Source: Cryptomeria japonica (taxonomy: Eukaryota; Streptophyta; Pinopsida; Cupressales; Cupressaceae). From it: a stretch of DNA of 64,000 bases. A program made the translations under genes and the position numbers. The stretch is taken from the NCBI RefSeq assembly GCF_030272615.1, contig NC_081414.1, positions 6,831,001 to 6,895,000 of the forward strand, written 5' to 3'. Numbering within the stretch: position 1 is the stretch's first letter; each line of letters opens with the position of its first letter. Under the pieces are notes generated by a model. It was given only the letters and a program-made list of their open reading frames with translations, searched no databases and had not been told where the DNA came from. Positions 9,030-20,974 of the stretch are shown one piece after another.

Positions 9030-11295
9030 GTGAGGGAGAAGCGTATGCCAGCAAGACACAAGATGGTGAAAGGGAGTCACGGCAACCCTACAACGGGTAG
9101 TTATGACATAAATTACAAGGCAGGTACCTCGAACAAGCAACCAATGGCCATGCCAGGAACCAGCAGGAAAAGCCAGGGCAGGGCAGCAGAAAAGGTAAAC
9201 GAGGAGAATATCACGTTTGAAGGAGTTGTTGGAAGTGAGTGCAGGAAGTGGTGGGAGAGCAATGAGGAGGACCGCCCCCTAAAGAGTTCACTGAAGAAAG
9301 CAAAAGTTGATAAAATCATTTTTATGCCCATCTTCAACCTAAAAGAATTTGAGCCTATATTGCGTGCCATGGTCCATGGGTATGAGCAAGACAAGCATAG
9401 ATCAGTAATTGACTATTTGGGACAGATAGTGGTCATTTCTTATGCACCCAAGGAATTCAGCAAGGTTTTCGGCATTCCTAGTAGCAGCGATTCAGCTATG
9501 AAACCGTCAGCAAGAATGCCTAAAGAAGAAAAGAAGTGGCTACTGGAACACATCTGTGGCAATACACTCACAGAAGAGCAATGGGGCAGTTTATGGCAGA
9601 ATAGCAATAGAAGGGGCCTGAAGAAATCCTATCTCAGCTCACCAGAGTGGAGATGCGTCATGGATATCCTGAAGAGTAAGCTAACAGCAACAAGCCGAGC
9701 ATCTGATGTTGCAATATGGATGCTCCGCCTCATGCACGGACTAAGTAATGGCAAAATTTACAACTGGGCCGCGTCCTCTCCAACCGGGTAAAGGAAGCCA
9801 TGCTCATCAAACACAAGACTCTATATGTGCCCCATCACCTCATTGCCCTCTTCTTGGAAGCATTGAGAACTCAAGTGGCGTTGGAAAATAGAGGACGTTT
9901 TGTGGCCTCAAGCCGGGTGGAGCCCTACAAGCTAGCCATGTATTATTGGCTACACCTGGACACTTTTACAGTAACCACAGAGACAACACCGAGGAAAAAA
10001 GCAAGGCAAGAACTGGCAGGGAGCATAGAAGATGGAGAAGAAGACAACAACTCTGAGGAAGAGGTAGAGACAGGGGAAGAAGAGATATACATATCATCTC
10101 CAGAGGAAGACGAAGGAGAATTCCGTATGGAGCCAATGGGCATGGAACAGGAAGGAGGACACATAGGCGGTCTGCGACAAGTAGAGACAGAAAGTCGTAT
10201 GGGGGGCATACCAACCGTACCAGGATGGGGAGTAAGGAAAAAGGTACTTTTCAAACCAGCACAGATTCCCATCACGGCACAATTGGTAACTGGGGTCACA
10301 GGGACCCCATCTCAGTTAGTAGACTTGAGGAGACATAGTGCTGGGGCCCACACTCTCCATATAAACACACCCAGGGGCGTGGAAGTGGCTAGAGCTATCG
10401 CATTGGTAGTGGCACCAATAATTGATCCGCTTGCAACCATGGAGGTAGGAAATATCGAAGGGGGAATACACTGTGAAGAACTAGAGGGAGACATAGGAAA
10501 GGGGACCAAGGAAACAGACATGGAGACAGAAGCAGACAGCCTACTAGCGAGATTCCAGATGGACATAGAGATTCCACATCCTTCACCATCGCTGGGACCT
10601 GATCAGCAGGAGGAGAGCCTGAGGATTGAAGAAATCGGGAAAGGGCATAGTACGTCCTCACCAGCAAAGGGGATCCGAGAGTGGGAACCGGCTGCGCAAC
10701 ATTTTCTTTCTCAGTTGGAAGTAACGAGGACAGCCACGGAGAGGATGATAGATAATTCTCGAGGATCTAATATGCCTGCTATAGTAAGAGCAACGGAAGC
10801 ACTACTAGCGTTTATGACAAAAGGCTGCGAGAGGGAGTTCTCAGAGAAAATTGGGAACCAAGGTTGGCCCGACACAGAAACTCCGGAGATAGTAGCAGAA
10901 TGGGGAGTACCACAGATCCTTAGTGGGCATACAGGAGGTAATCAGGAAGTAATGAGAGCTCTCACTTCCATGGAACGGACTTTCCGTACTACATTCTTAC
11001 AGCTCCAAAGGATGACCTGGAAAGCGAACAAAATGGAAGGAGACCACACCTTAGCCCTACAACGACAGAGTGAACTGAAAGAAAGGATCCATGCTATAGA
11101 GCAAGAAATGGTTCAAGAGAGAACCACGCGACTGGAAAAGGAACGGAAGTTGGCTACCTCTGAGAGGACCGAATGGATGCACTCAGGCTTCTAAAAGCCA
11201 CTCGAGAGAAGCAACTCCTTGCTGAAAGGGATCTGAAGATACTCCGGGAACGGACCAGTACGGGAACAGGGACATCCTCTTGTCCCTCTAAATAG
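9030..11295 (+). pseudogene. Accessory ORF downstream of integrase (plant-retroelement type), two frameshifts
   Basis: A start at 9030 or 9048 opens a frame to 9791; the frame at 9800-11194 then continues it, because one missing base near 9775 explains the shift. A second shift near 11172 leads to a short lysine/glutamate-rich tail ending at the TAG at 11293-11295. The N-terminal 250 residues are globular (KVDKIIFMPIFNLKEFEP, WMLRLMHG). The middle is acidic (EDGEEDNNSEEEVE) and low-complexity. The C-terminal 180 residues are charged and heptad-like, probably coiled coil (MVQERTTRLEKERKLA). A decayed homologue is on the minus strand at 49264-50948 plus 56741-56933. Position between integrase and the polypurine tract marks it as an extra retroelement ORF; it resembles domains annotated as plant transposon proteins, but I cannot confirm that. 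Function unknown. Confidence 0.65.
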
Positions 11296-11344
11296 ATATT
11301 TCTTGTTATTTTGCTGTGGTGTTCATCTGGAAGACAAACAAGTT

Positions 11345-11358
11345 TTGGGGGGGGATGA
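11345..11358 (+). other. Polypurine tract of the 323-bp-LTR element
   Basis: TTTGGGGGGGGATGA lies directly before the LTR start TGTAAGCC. The element at 50949-56740 has the matching CTTGGGGGGGATGA before its 3' LTR, which ties the two elements to one lineage. Confidence 0.7.
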
Positions 11359-11681
11359 TGTAAGCCAGTTAATTAGTAAATAAGGCTTTTGTAATGCTTT
11401 AAAAGAAAACAATAGTATTAAGTTATATCTACGGGTAGTTAGTTGCCTGACGGTTGGTGGCCTAACCAACCGCGAACTCTTTATATTGTAAACTCGTAGC
11501 ACATTTTGGACACATTGGATTAGAATAAAATATAATAGAGAAATTTGTGTTACATAAATATATCTTAGTATACTGTATTGTGTGTTCTTGATTCCGGATT
11601 AATGTGTTACTATGCTCTGGTGTTATAATCTAGATATTAATGTTCTGGATACTACAACCTAACTCACTTAGGCTACTTACA
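11359..11681 (+). mobile_element. 3' LTR (323 bp) of the truncated gypsy element
   Basis: It starts TGTAAGCC and ends GGCTACTTACA, so the termini are inverted (TGTAAG/CTTACA). It is preceded by a polypurine tract. Length and internal layout (GGTAGTTAGTTG, then CGACGGTT or GACGGTT, then TATATTGTA) match the 311-312-bp LTRs at 50949 and 56429, although the sequence is diverged. The 5' LTR is absent, so no TSD can be tested. Confidence 0.7.
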
Positions 11682-12214
11682 CTGTGATAATCAAATTGTG
11701 CATGTGGCCTTTATGATCACTATTTTCAGTGTGTATGAATATTTTTTTGTGCATTTTGTAATTCCGTATAACTTCTGAAATATATGTTGTAAGACTACAC
11801 AAATTAAACTATCATTTGAACTTGTTATCTGATAGATGAATGGTATTTGTTGCATTATGTTAAATGGATTGTTGTTTATATTTCGATCTTGATTTTTTGG
11901 GCATGTAGATTGTTGAATGGGCCTTAGAGCTACACGTATGTGAAGTTTCTCTATGCTTATAGTGTACTAAAATCATTTTAGCGCATCACTATAGAGTAAC
12001 TTTGTTTTTAATTTTCCTTCTTCCCTTTTTCTTCCCCCCATGTATGAAGAGTCAGCTTCTAAAATCCCAGAGGTCACTCAATGAACACGCGCAGGTCCCC
12101 CATCACCGAGTTTCCCATAAGGCTATTCTCATAAAAGCATTTTTATTGATCAACAGTTTTTTTTCTGGCATGCCCAGTAGGACCATTTTTGCTTATTTTG
12201 TCTAAAGAGGGTGT
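11682..12214 (+). other. Leader of the Tat-like element, possible 5' LTR remnant
   Basis: An AT-rich stretch without ORFs of note. It ends GATCAACAG followed after a T-run by TGGCATGCCCAGTAGGACC at 12166-12184, which looks like a plant gypsy primer-binding site (TGGCRYGCCC...GGACC type). If so, the 5' LTR ended near 12155 and its beginning was lost to the element ending at 11681. No second LTR copy was found to confirm this. Confidence 0.4.
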
Positions 12215-12954
12215 ATGAGCCATAGACCAGTTACTAGGAGCCAAACCGCAGCAAATCCGAGTTTATTGCTACCATCCCTAGCTGCGGTCCAAGAAGTATC
12301 AAGAGTTGGAGTGCAAATCCCTGTCCAGGCAACCCACGTACCGATGGCAGTCCAACCTCCGAGAAATTTTGTCACTTGGAATAGTGGAAGCCCTCTTATC
12401 CCACCTATCTCTCCTGCTTAATGGGATGCTATCCCTACGTCCGCATTAAAAGCATTGCCGAAATTCACCGGAGATGGTTCTAAGAACCCGAAGGAGCATT
12501 TAAAAGATGTGGCCAACGTGTGCACCGTACACAATGTCACACAGCAAAATGTAGCATTAAGATTGCTTGTAGCTTCTTTCAAGGGAAAAGCCCAAGATTG
12601 GTATAGATCCCTCACGCCAAATTCAATAGGAAGTTGGGACCAGCTGGGAGATCGTTTCTTTGAGCGGTTTACAGAAAAGGGAGATAGATCTTCTCTTATG
12701 CAGCAGATGATAATGATAAGAAGGGCTCCGCAAGAAGCTGTGACAGATTTTAATACTAGATTCCAGAAGACTTGGCAAAGACTACTTTGTCTGCTCGTCC
12801 CCCTGCGGACATGGCTTTCGTTTTCTATCTGAAAGCTTTTAATTCCGACATATCTGTAATGATCCAATCTTTGGGAGGTAGCACTCTTTCAAACGCTTAT
12901 GAGCTAGTTGACCGGGCGGAGAACAACTTAATTGATGTAGGGAAGCTCCCACCT
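12215..12954 (+). pseudogene. gag: Tat-like element gag, N-terminal part
   Basis: The start at 12215 (MSHRPVTRSQ) is the first ATG after the putative primer-binding site. The frame meets a TAA at 12419-12421, then continues with LPKFTGDGSKNPKEHLK, AQDWYRSLTPNSIGSWDQL and FFERFTEKGD, the Retrotrans_gag fold. A frameshift near 12770 is followed by FYLKAFNSDISVMIQSL up to KLPP at 12954. There the TGTTG LTR is inserted; the gag sequence resumes at 23993 after the duplicated CCACC. Confidence 0.8.
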
Positions 12955-13683
12955 GTTGGTGTACATTTTATCATATACCAAACATTAGAATAAAGTACCC
13001 AAAGATAATTTATCCTCTCTTGAAAAATCACCGCTTATGCTAAGATTGCTAGAAGACCACATGGAAATTCCAAGGTTTCTTTAGTCAGGTCTTGACGTGT
13101 GGATAAGCTCAATGGGCGTTGTGATTTGATGGTAATACACAAAGGGACTTACACTTGGATTGTTCAATTCACGATGAAGGTTTAGATAATGAAGCTCTAT
13201 CAATTGGGACTTGGATCATGAAAAACTGAAAAGGAGACAAGGGTTTAGAAGTCTACTCTACTCCTATGAACTCAAGAGACAGTATTGACTAGGTGATCTC
13301 AATAAACCACACTTTGCTTCGCCTCACTTAGGACAACTACACAAAGAGGATGCAATCTTCTAGGGATGTGCTTATGATCGGAAGTTAAGCATACACAGAA
13401 AAGCTCAGACTAACTTTGCAGAGTGAATGAAAATCATCCATTCACCAAAAGCATGAGCGGAGATTCACCACAAATCAATACTTATCAGATCTTTCATTCA
13501 TCTAATAATGTAAAATAAAATCTAACTAAGATGTTGAGGAAATTGAAAACCTTGCTAATCATTCAGATAAAAGAGATTACATGGCCTTAAGAGAAAGCAC
13601 ACAAGCAATGTATTATCTGAAAAATGACCTTCTTGCAACAATATTTCAAAAACCTCACCACACTCCAAATGAGAGGAGGAAAC

Positions 13684-13692
13684 CTTATCTAG
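13684..13692 (-). promoter_or_regulatory. Degenerate TATA box of the subfamily-C LTR
   Basis: The minus strand reads CTAGATAAG where the other copies read CTATATAAG or CTATATAAA. It lies about 65 bp from the telo-box palindrome, as in the other copies. One substitution has probably weakened the box. Confidence 0.35.
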
Positions 13693-13754
13693 GCACACAG
13701 AAAGTTTGAATGGCCGAGATCGAACAGTGATCAAAAGCCCAGATTGAAAGATCA

Positions 13755-13772
13755 AAACCCTAATTAGGGTTT
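13755..13772. promoter_or_regulatory. Perfect telo-box palindrome
   Basis: AAACCCTAATTAGGGTTT, an exact 18-bp palindrome of two head-to-head telo-boxes. Identical to 32150-32167, 41610-41627 and 43584-43601 in the other TGTTG LTRs. Confidence 0.65.
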
Positions 13773-14961
13773 CCAAAAACTAACTACCCCTCGACCAATG
13801 AGAAAATTACATTTGGGGACACTTGTCCTTCTTTCTAAATATGAACCAACAATAAAAATAAAAGGTTGTTGCATTGTGAACTGTGCCCTATAGAAGCTTA
13901 TGTGGATAAGTCAGGTTCATTGAACCTGGACATGCTGACTTGGAACAATCTGATTGGTTGGAAGATGACGAGGTGCCACCTCTGCATGTTGGATATCTTC
14001 CCTGAATTCTCCAATTTGTGTGAAGAAATTGTCTAAGTATGGAAATTTGTTTCTTCTTGTCACCATCTAATTCTGATTGGGAGCTTGTCTTTGACTCTTC
14101 AAGAGATGAAATCCTTCAAGAAGTTGTCCCGATTGCTTCCATAGGTCTAGAATTGTGGATGAAATTTCCCCAAGAAGTCTGAAATTTTTTTCATCAAGTC
14201 TAAAGACTTTTCTTTCTTGGTGCCTTGAGATTCTTTCAAGTTCCTTGAATTTAGAGAAGAATTTCTCTGTTCTTTCACCACAATGAAGTATTTCTCATAC
14301 TTAGCCAAATTTTGGCCATCCTAATGCTCACACGAACCTTACTCGTGGTCTTGGCTTCAACTCCATTTGTGTTTCCTATGATGATCCTGCCATTATGATC
14401 TGCAAAACCAAAAGAAATTAAGTTAAGGTTCTACCTTTGGGTGTAAATTTTGAAGGTTATCAGCTGAGTGTATCACAATTTTACTCTTTCTCCAACACTT
14501 AGCACTTTAAAGGGGATCTTTCAGCACTTGGATATTCTGAAAATCTCAAAAAAATCCCTTGAATATAAACAAACTCAGGAAGCTGCATGTCTGATTTCAA
14601 TCGAAAATCAGAAACAAGTCCAAGACAACTTGATTGAGATCATACTGACTTATTCACAAGGCAGAAAATGAGAAAGAAGACAAGGATAATCTGTTGGATT
14701 CATTCTTTCTTTTTAAAACTTTGAAGAAAAACCAGGTTGAGAACCTAATACTCTGCCCATAGAATCCATTTTCACCTTTGGAAGAATGAGGAAGAAGGGA
14801 AAAGAAGCTGCCAAGGAGGTAAAATCAGAAGTTTAACTCAGAAAATATGTGAATTTACTCTTCAAACAATCAAGAATCTTCTCCAATCTGTGTGAAAACT
14901 TGTTGAAAATCTCAGACCTGCACAAAATCTTTCTCAAAAACCCTTTCAACCTGCACAAAAC

Positions 14962-16160
14962 TGTAATGGACACCCTAGAATGCCCAAAAACTAAACCAGC
15001 CGCTAATAGGAATTTGGTCAAACAGTTTGCAGCCAACTCCTTATTTCACCGTTTAATGTTTAAACCCCTTATGGCTTCGGAAATGAAATGCTTGTTTGTT
15101 TTTATGTCTTTGCATGCATTTGAAATCACATAACATGAACAAGAAGGAAACTACAATAATATGCAAACTGAAGATTGAACTACTGCCGATAAGATGTTAT
15201 TTTCAGAATCAATAAAATCAAATACATGGCAGATTATCAACTCACTAATTATTCCAGCATTATTGACATAATACTCCAGCAATCATTTTCAATCTTGCTG
15301 CTACAGTGACATGAATAGTAACCGCGTGAATAGTACACGCGTGAATAGTGTTGCGGCAATATTAATTTGTCTTCAATAGGTCCAATATCTTCATAAAATC
15401 ATCTCCTCAAAATGGCATAAGCATCGAACAAGTAGGGAAGAAGATATGAACAAACATTAAATCTGCCTGTAGCTGGAAATGCACCCAATCTATCTGATAA
15501 TGAAGCTGATAGCAATGGATTCCAAAGGCCAAACCCCAGGGGAATGACGTCTAGAAAGTCACAAGAGAGGATAGATGTCCTCTAATGCCAATAACGGATC
15601 TGCAACTCACACATACCAATTCTTCTCATATTCAACATGCTGAATGAAGCCACAAAAGCTTCCTTTTATTCTTTCTCCAAGGGACGACCCAACTCACTTG
15701 AGCAATGTGGGATAAAAGATGTGCAATATAAAACATATTAAAATATTCACTTATGTCTCCCTTGGGTGCCCCTTTGATTTGCACACATCCCCATAAAATA
15801 AATATTAAAGTAACACTTTAATATTTTACAATTAAATTAAATGTTACTTTAATAACACTTCAGGCATTAAAATATATTAGCAATCGGACTCCGAATAGCG
15901 CGAGTGATAGCTCGTCGGAAAGCTCTCGCCGAGGAGTATCGAATCCAATCACCAAAACTAGCCTCCGTTGTGTCTTGTTGACTTACTAAAAATAGTAAGC
16001 ATGCTTGAAACTCAGTAAATCAACTCCGTTTGGCCCAAACTAGAAATGACTAGGCCAAAACACTCCAGGATCCCCTTAAACCCTTTGTTAGCCCTCGAGA
16101 CCATGTAGAGATAGGCTAACGCACATACACTTGGTCAACTGCTAAAGTGGGGACATTACA
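14962..16160 (-). repeat. 3' LTR of the chromovirus
   Basis: Plus strand TGTAATGGACACC...GGGGACATTACA, 1199 bp. It pairs with 20975-22172. On the minus strand it directly follows the polypurine tract at 16161-16177, making it the 3' LTR. Confidence 0.95.
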
Positions 16161-16363
16161 GTCCGCCCCCCTTGAAATTGCTTGTCCTCAAGCAATCTCA
16201 GTCCAGCCTGCTGTATCACCTGCTCATTCTCCCATGTAGCATCTTCCTCCGGCAGGTCTCTCCATCTGACCAAATACTCCTTCACTATCCTGCTTCTGAG
16301 TTTCCTCTCTCTGGTGTCCAGAATAGCCTCAGCTATTAACACAAGCTTCCCCTCCTCATCCAA
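16142..16363 (-). pseudogene. Chromodomain at the integrase C-terminus
   Basis: The reading ARKLRSRIVKEYLVRW type segment here is RKLRSRIVKEYLVRW, followed by LPEEDATWE, the characteristic chromodomain core (YLVRW..LP..DATWE). Chromodomains at this place define the chromovirus clade and are thought to steer integration to modified histones. The stop of the polyprotein overlaps the 3' LTR start by a few bases. A frame break separates it from the upstream integrase tail at about 16370. Confidence 0.85.
16161..16177 (-). other. Polypurine tract of the chromovirus
   Basis: The minus strand reads TTTCAAGGGGGGCGGAC immediately before the 3' LTR TGTAATG. The identical 17-mer precedes the 3' LTR of the PDS5-bearing element at 46121-46137. 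Confidence 0.85.
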
Positions 16364-16374
16364 AGGGGGTAAAT

Positions 16375-17560
16375 CTAAAAAGAAGGTACTACACTCTGAC
16401 CAATGGCTTTCTTAAGCCTAGACACATGAAATACATTGTGTACCCGACTACCCTCTGGAAGCTCAAGCTCATAGGCGACTTCGCCCACTCTGCGAATCAC
16501 CCTGTAGGGAACATAAAATCTAGGCTTCAGCTTCTCTGCTCCGCTCCTCTTGAGCGATGACTGCCTATATGGCTGTAGCCTCAAATACACCATGTCCCCC
16601 ACCTCGAAACTGTGCTCTACCCTATATTGGTCAGCATACAACTTCTGCTGATTTTAAGCCTGTTGTATATTCTCCTTGAGCGCTCTCAGGATATCCTGAC
16701 TATCCTGCAACAGATCCTTGGCTTTGGGCACTCTGTTGTCCCCCAAAGCCAAATCCATGAAGCTTGGTGCTTCATACCCATACAATGCCATAAATGGAGT
16801 CATCCTGATGGTCATGTGATATGTGGTATTGTAACAATACTCCCCCATGTGTAACCACCTGACCCAAGCTCTCTGCTGTGCAGTCACATAGTTTCGTAAA
16901 TAACCTTCCACCCATTTATTTACTATCTTTGTCTACCCATCTGTCTAAGGATGGTAGCTCGTACTAGGTGTAAGATCTGTACCGCAGAACCTAAACAACT
17001 CCTGCCGAAAGGCGCTCATGAACTTGCTATCCCTGTCACTAACAATAAATCTCGGTAGCCCATGCAACCTAAAAATCTCTTTGAAGAACAAATCTGCCAC
17101 CTGAGCTGCTGTGTAAGAAGAGGGAATAGCAAAGAAGTGAGCAAACTTTGTCAATCTGTCTACCACCACATAAATGCAATCTCTTCCCTGCACTCGTGGT
17201 AAACCAGTGATGAAGTCCATAGAAATGCTTTCCCATTTCCTGTCCAGAATGGGCAAGGGCTGTAGTAAACCTGCAGGAAACTTGAGCTCTCCCTAATTCT
17301 GCTGACAAACCGCACACTCCCTGGCATACCTCTGAACATCATCCTTGAGCCCCCTCCATGAGAACCGCTCTCGGATCTGCCTGTAGGTCTTGAAGACCCC
17401 TGGATGCCCAGCTGTAGGCGCATCATGAAATACCCTCAGTATCGCCTCTTTCAACTGTGATGACGGAATCAAATAAACCCTGTCCTGAAATCTGATCAAT
17501 CCATCTATCACCTCATAGCGATCATCCTGTATAGTTCCTGAAATCAAACCAGAAGCCCAA
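16375..17560 (-). pseudogene. pol: Chromovirus integrase
   Basis: In order: the HHCC zinc region (HDAPTAGHPG...CAVCQQ, 17293-17430), the catalytic core (SMDFITGLPR, first Asp; IVSDRDSKF, second Asp, 16945-17256) and a C-terminal GPY-like part with YRVIRRVGEVAYELELP (16375-16641). The conserved YHPQTDGQTE motif is changed three times: both Gln codons are TAG and the catalytic Glu codon is AAG (Lys), near 16925-16950. Further stops stand at about 17293 and 16655. The enzyme cannot be active. Confidence 0.9.
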
Positions 17561-17599
17561 GTATCTCCGACATACTCTGCTATAATCTTATCCCTCCAA

Positions 17600-18020
17600 T
17601 CTCCTGTAATCTCTGCAAGAGCACAAATGTGAGGTCTTCTGGATAAGGCATCAGCTACTACATTCTTCTTCCCTTTGACAAACTCAATGTCAAAGTCATA
17701 AGCCTGCAATTTAGTGACCCACTTTTGCTGCCTGTCATTCAAGTCTCGTTGGCTCATCAAATACTTTATGTTGTTGTGATCCGTCTTGATCACAAACTTC
17801 CCTCCAACCAAGTAGGATAGGAATTTGGCCAAGGCATGCATGATGGCCAACATCTCACGATCATAAACAGAATAGCTCCTCTCCACACCTCGTAGCTTCC
17901 TACTCTCAAAAGCGATGGGGTGCTTCTCCTGCATCAATACTGCTCCAATCCCATCACCTGATGCATCACAATGAAGCTCAAAAGGCTTCGTGAAGTCTGG
18001 TAGAGCTAGGACTGGACATG
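17600..18020 (-). pseudogene. pol: Chromovirus RNase H
   Basis: Within the open stretch 17293-18447: ELHCDASGDGIGAVL (first catalytic Asp), REMLAIMHAL (Glu), IKTDHNNIKYL (Asp) and VVADALSRRP at the end. These residues are intact, so this domain itself is undamaged. Confidence 0.85.
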
Positions 18021-18089
18021 AAGACATCACCTGCTTGGAATGCTCAAAACACCTCTGTGTTGCCACTGTCCACATGAAGGCCCCCTTCT

Positions 18090-18910
18090 TAGTAAGATCT
18101 GTCAAAGGAGCAGCTGTCTGAGAAAACCCCTTAACAAACCTCCTATAAAAACCACATAAGCCAAAGAACCCCTTAAGCTGAGTAAGGTTCGTAGGCGTGG
18201 GCCAATCAACAATAGCTCTAATCTTTTCAGGATCCATCCGAACTCCCTTTGCACTGATAATATGACCAAGGTACAAAAGCTCTGTCATCCCGAACTCACA
18301 CTTAGACTCCTTGGCATACAGTGACTCTCTCTCCAAGATAGATAGCACCTCCTCAAGATGCTGCAAATGCTCCTCCCATGTCCTGCTAAAGACCAAAATA
18401 TCGTCAAAGAAAATCAAAACGAATCTCCTCAAATGCCCCCTGAACACCTAGTTCATGCAACTCTGAAAAGTAGCAGGAGCATTGGTTAGCCCAAATGGCA
18501 TAACTAGAAACTCGAAATGACCATAGTGACACCGAAAAGCTGTCTTCTCAATGTCCTCTGCCCTCATACTGATCTGATGATACCCTGATCTCAAATCTAT
18601 CTTTGTGAAGAAGCATGCCCCATGTAGCTCATCTATCAGCTCATCTACCCTTGGAATGGGGTACCTGTTCTTAATGGTTTTCTTGTTCAAGGCCCTGTAG
18701 TCCATGCACATGTGCATTGTTCCATCCTTCTTCTTAACCAAAACAATTGCTGAAGAAAAAGGGCTTTTGCTTGGCCTAATGTGCCCCATCTCCAACAACT
18801 CCTTGATGGCTTTCTCTATCTCATCCTTGTGTTTTTTTGGATGACGATAGGGCATGATCATAATGGGCTTAGCCCCCTCTTTTAACTCCATGACGTGCTC
18901 TATCCCCCTA
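18090..18910 (-). pseudogene. pol: Chromovirus reverse transcriptase
   Basis: [46 protein letters not shown] and FFDDILVFSR follow in the usual order, with the catalytic YXDD box written FFDD. A TAG at 18448-18450 interrupts the frame just after the NAPATFQ motif, where related elements have Gln or another sense codon. The rest is well conserved. Confidence 0.9.
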
Positions 18911-19149
18911 TCTAGAGGAACGCCATTTGGAATACTGCCAAATATCTTGGCATGTCTATCAAGGATGTCCTGCATATCAGGCGGATGACTCTTAACGTGT
19001 GGCTCTAGTGATGCTGGCATAATCAAGCACTCCGCTGCCCACTCAACATCATCATGTCTGAACAACCTCTCCATCCTCCTCAAAGAAACTACCCTACAAC
19101 TGCCATTTGATAATCCTCTGAGTACCACGGTCCTGCCCTCATGCTGGAA

Positions 19150-19480
19150 CCTCATCTCTACTCTCTCCATGTTGAAAGTAAACTCTCTCAACGATGCCAT
19201 CCAAGTCATCCCTAAGATAACGTCATAATCACCCATGTCCACAACATAGAACTCATCCTGAAGCTCATAACCATCTCCCAGTCTGATGCGAAGATTTGTA
19301 ATCTTCTGTGTGCATAGTAACTTGTGACCACTAGCTACCATGACTCGGAATCTTGAATGTTCTTCAGTTTGCCACCCTCTCCTAGCCACTAACTGTGAAT
19401 CTATGAAATTATGTGTGGCCCCAGTGTCCAGCAAAGCAACCACCTTCTGTCCCTGTATGGTGCCACGCACCTTAAAAGTA
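19150..19480 (-). pseudogene. pol: Chromovirus aspartic protease
   Basis: The active-site motif [10 protein letters not shown] is at 19405-19435, and DVILGMTWM at about 19200 is the flap-distal ILG motif. Both look intact. It sits in one frame with gag and RT, as expected for chromoviruses with a single polyprotein. Confidence 0.9.
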
Positions 19481-19599
19481 ATTGCCTTTTGAGCACCTGT
19501 CAATCTAGCTAGGGACTTCTCATTCCCTGAACCCTCCTCAGTGGCACTACTCTCACCATCAGACTCTAACTGCTGCTCCTCATCCTCTGACTGTGACTC

Positions 19600-20931
19600 C
19601 TCAGCAGAGAAGTACTCCATCTGGTTGGCCTTAGCCTTCAGAGGACACTTGTGAGATAAATCCCACGGTTTCCTACACTGAAAACATAGTTTTTTCCGCC
19701 TCAACTCGTTCGGTGTCTCATTGTCTAACCTCTTTGATTCTTTTTTCTGAGGCTGAGAATCCCTATGTGGAGGTTTATTATCCTTATCCTTCTTGAAGTG
19801 TGGATCCTTAGGAGTGAACTTACTCCTAGAAGCGTAAGGTGCAAGATCTCTCGCCTTCCGAATGGCATCCTGCAATGTGAGGGGATCATGTCCCTTCACC
19901 CAACCACGAAGAGGCTCTAACAATCCATCCACAAACAGTACAATCAACCTCCTTTCCGAAATGTCTGTAACCAATACTGATAGTCTCTGGAAATCTGAGA
20001 TGTAACTGTCGATAGGACCCCACTATCTCAACTGAGCTAACTCCTTGAAATGGAGTTTTGGATCCTTCGTATCAAACCTGTCAATCAACCTCTCAGTGAA
20101 CTCTGCGTATGTGTCTATCTGATTATGGCCCAATGTGACCATACCATGGTGCCACCACTCGTGTGCACTCCCATCCAAGTGTAATGCAGCATACTTAATC
20201 ACATCCTCCTCAAGCATGGGATTAAGCTGAAAATAAGTATCTAATTTCTGGACCCATGTCCGTGCTGAAGCCTTCCCTATACCATCATAGTATGGAATAG
20301 ACAACTTTCCCAACTTCTTCCTCATCTCATAATTCTGTTGTCGGTTTCCTTTCATGCGCATATTCTTGAGTCTAACATCCATATATTCCCTGAATGTCAT
20401 CTCAGCCTGTAACTCGGGGCTAGAGTCCCTCCAATCATCCATAATCATATCTTGAATCTCTTGCTGTGTAGGACCGACATTATTCTGATCATTCTGTCTC
20501 GGAGGAAACTGTGGCATGAGTGGTCTCGTAGTAGAAGAACCTGCTCTAGCATATGTCCCGGTTCCCCTGTTAACCGATGCGTCTGCATTACCTCCATTAC
20601 CCTGTCCACCTCCCTGATTAGCATTATTACCCTGATTGGTATTATTACCTTGGTTGCCATTATTACCTCGGTTGGCATTATTGCCTTGATATGCTCTCGT
20701 CAAATGTTGTGTAAATGCTATAGCCATCTGCTGCAATGTAGCCTAGAGCTCCCTCTGACCCCTAGCAAGATCACTGAGCATCTCCCTAGTGCTAGGTTCT
20801 CCCCTTTCCCCATCTCTGTCACCCATGCCTGGTGCTGAAAAAAAGTCACCCTCTTCTTCAATCTCTGGTGAATTCTGTAGGTTTGTGTTTGACCTGTTTC
20901 TCCTCAAGTAATACTGATGTGCTGGACGCAT
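19600..20931 (-). pseudogene. gag: Chromovirus gag
   Basis: The most likely start is the ATG at 20931 (MRPAHQYYLRR), about 30 bases after the primer-binding site. TAG stops occur at 20741-20743 and near 20020, both where CAG is expected; between them the frame is open (20023-20736). It has Asn/Gly/Gln-rich repeats (GNNGNQGNN), the Retrotrans_gag region (TWVQKLDTYFQLNPM, AHEWWHHGM, FTERLIDRFD) and a zinc knuckle [14 protein letters not shown] at about 19650-19690. Confidence 0.85.
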
Positions 20932-20961
20932 GAAACCCTCACAGGATGGCAGGAAAAACAA

Positions 20962-20973
20962 GCTCTGATACCA
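20962..20973 (-). other. Primer-binding site, initiator tRNA-Met type
   Basis: The minus strand reads TGGTATCAGAGC one base inside the 5' LTR. This is the standard plant primer-binding site complementary to the 3' end of initiator tRNA-Met. Confidence 0.95.
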
Positions 20974-20974
20974 C

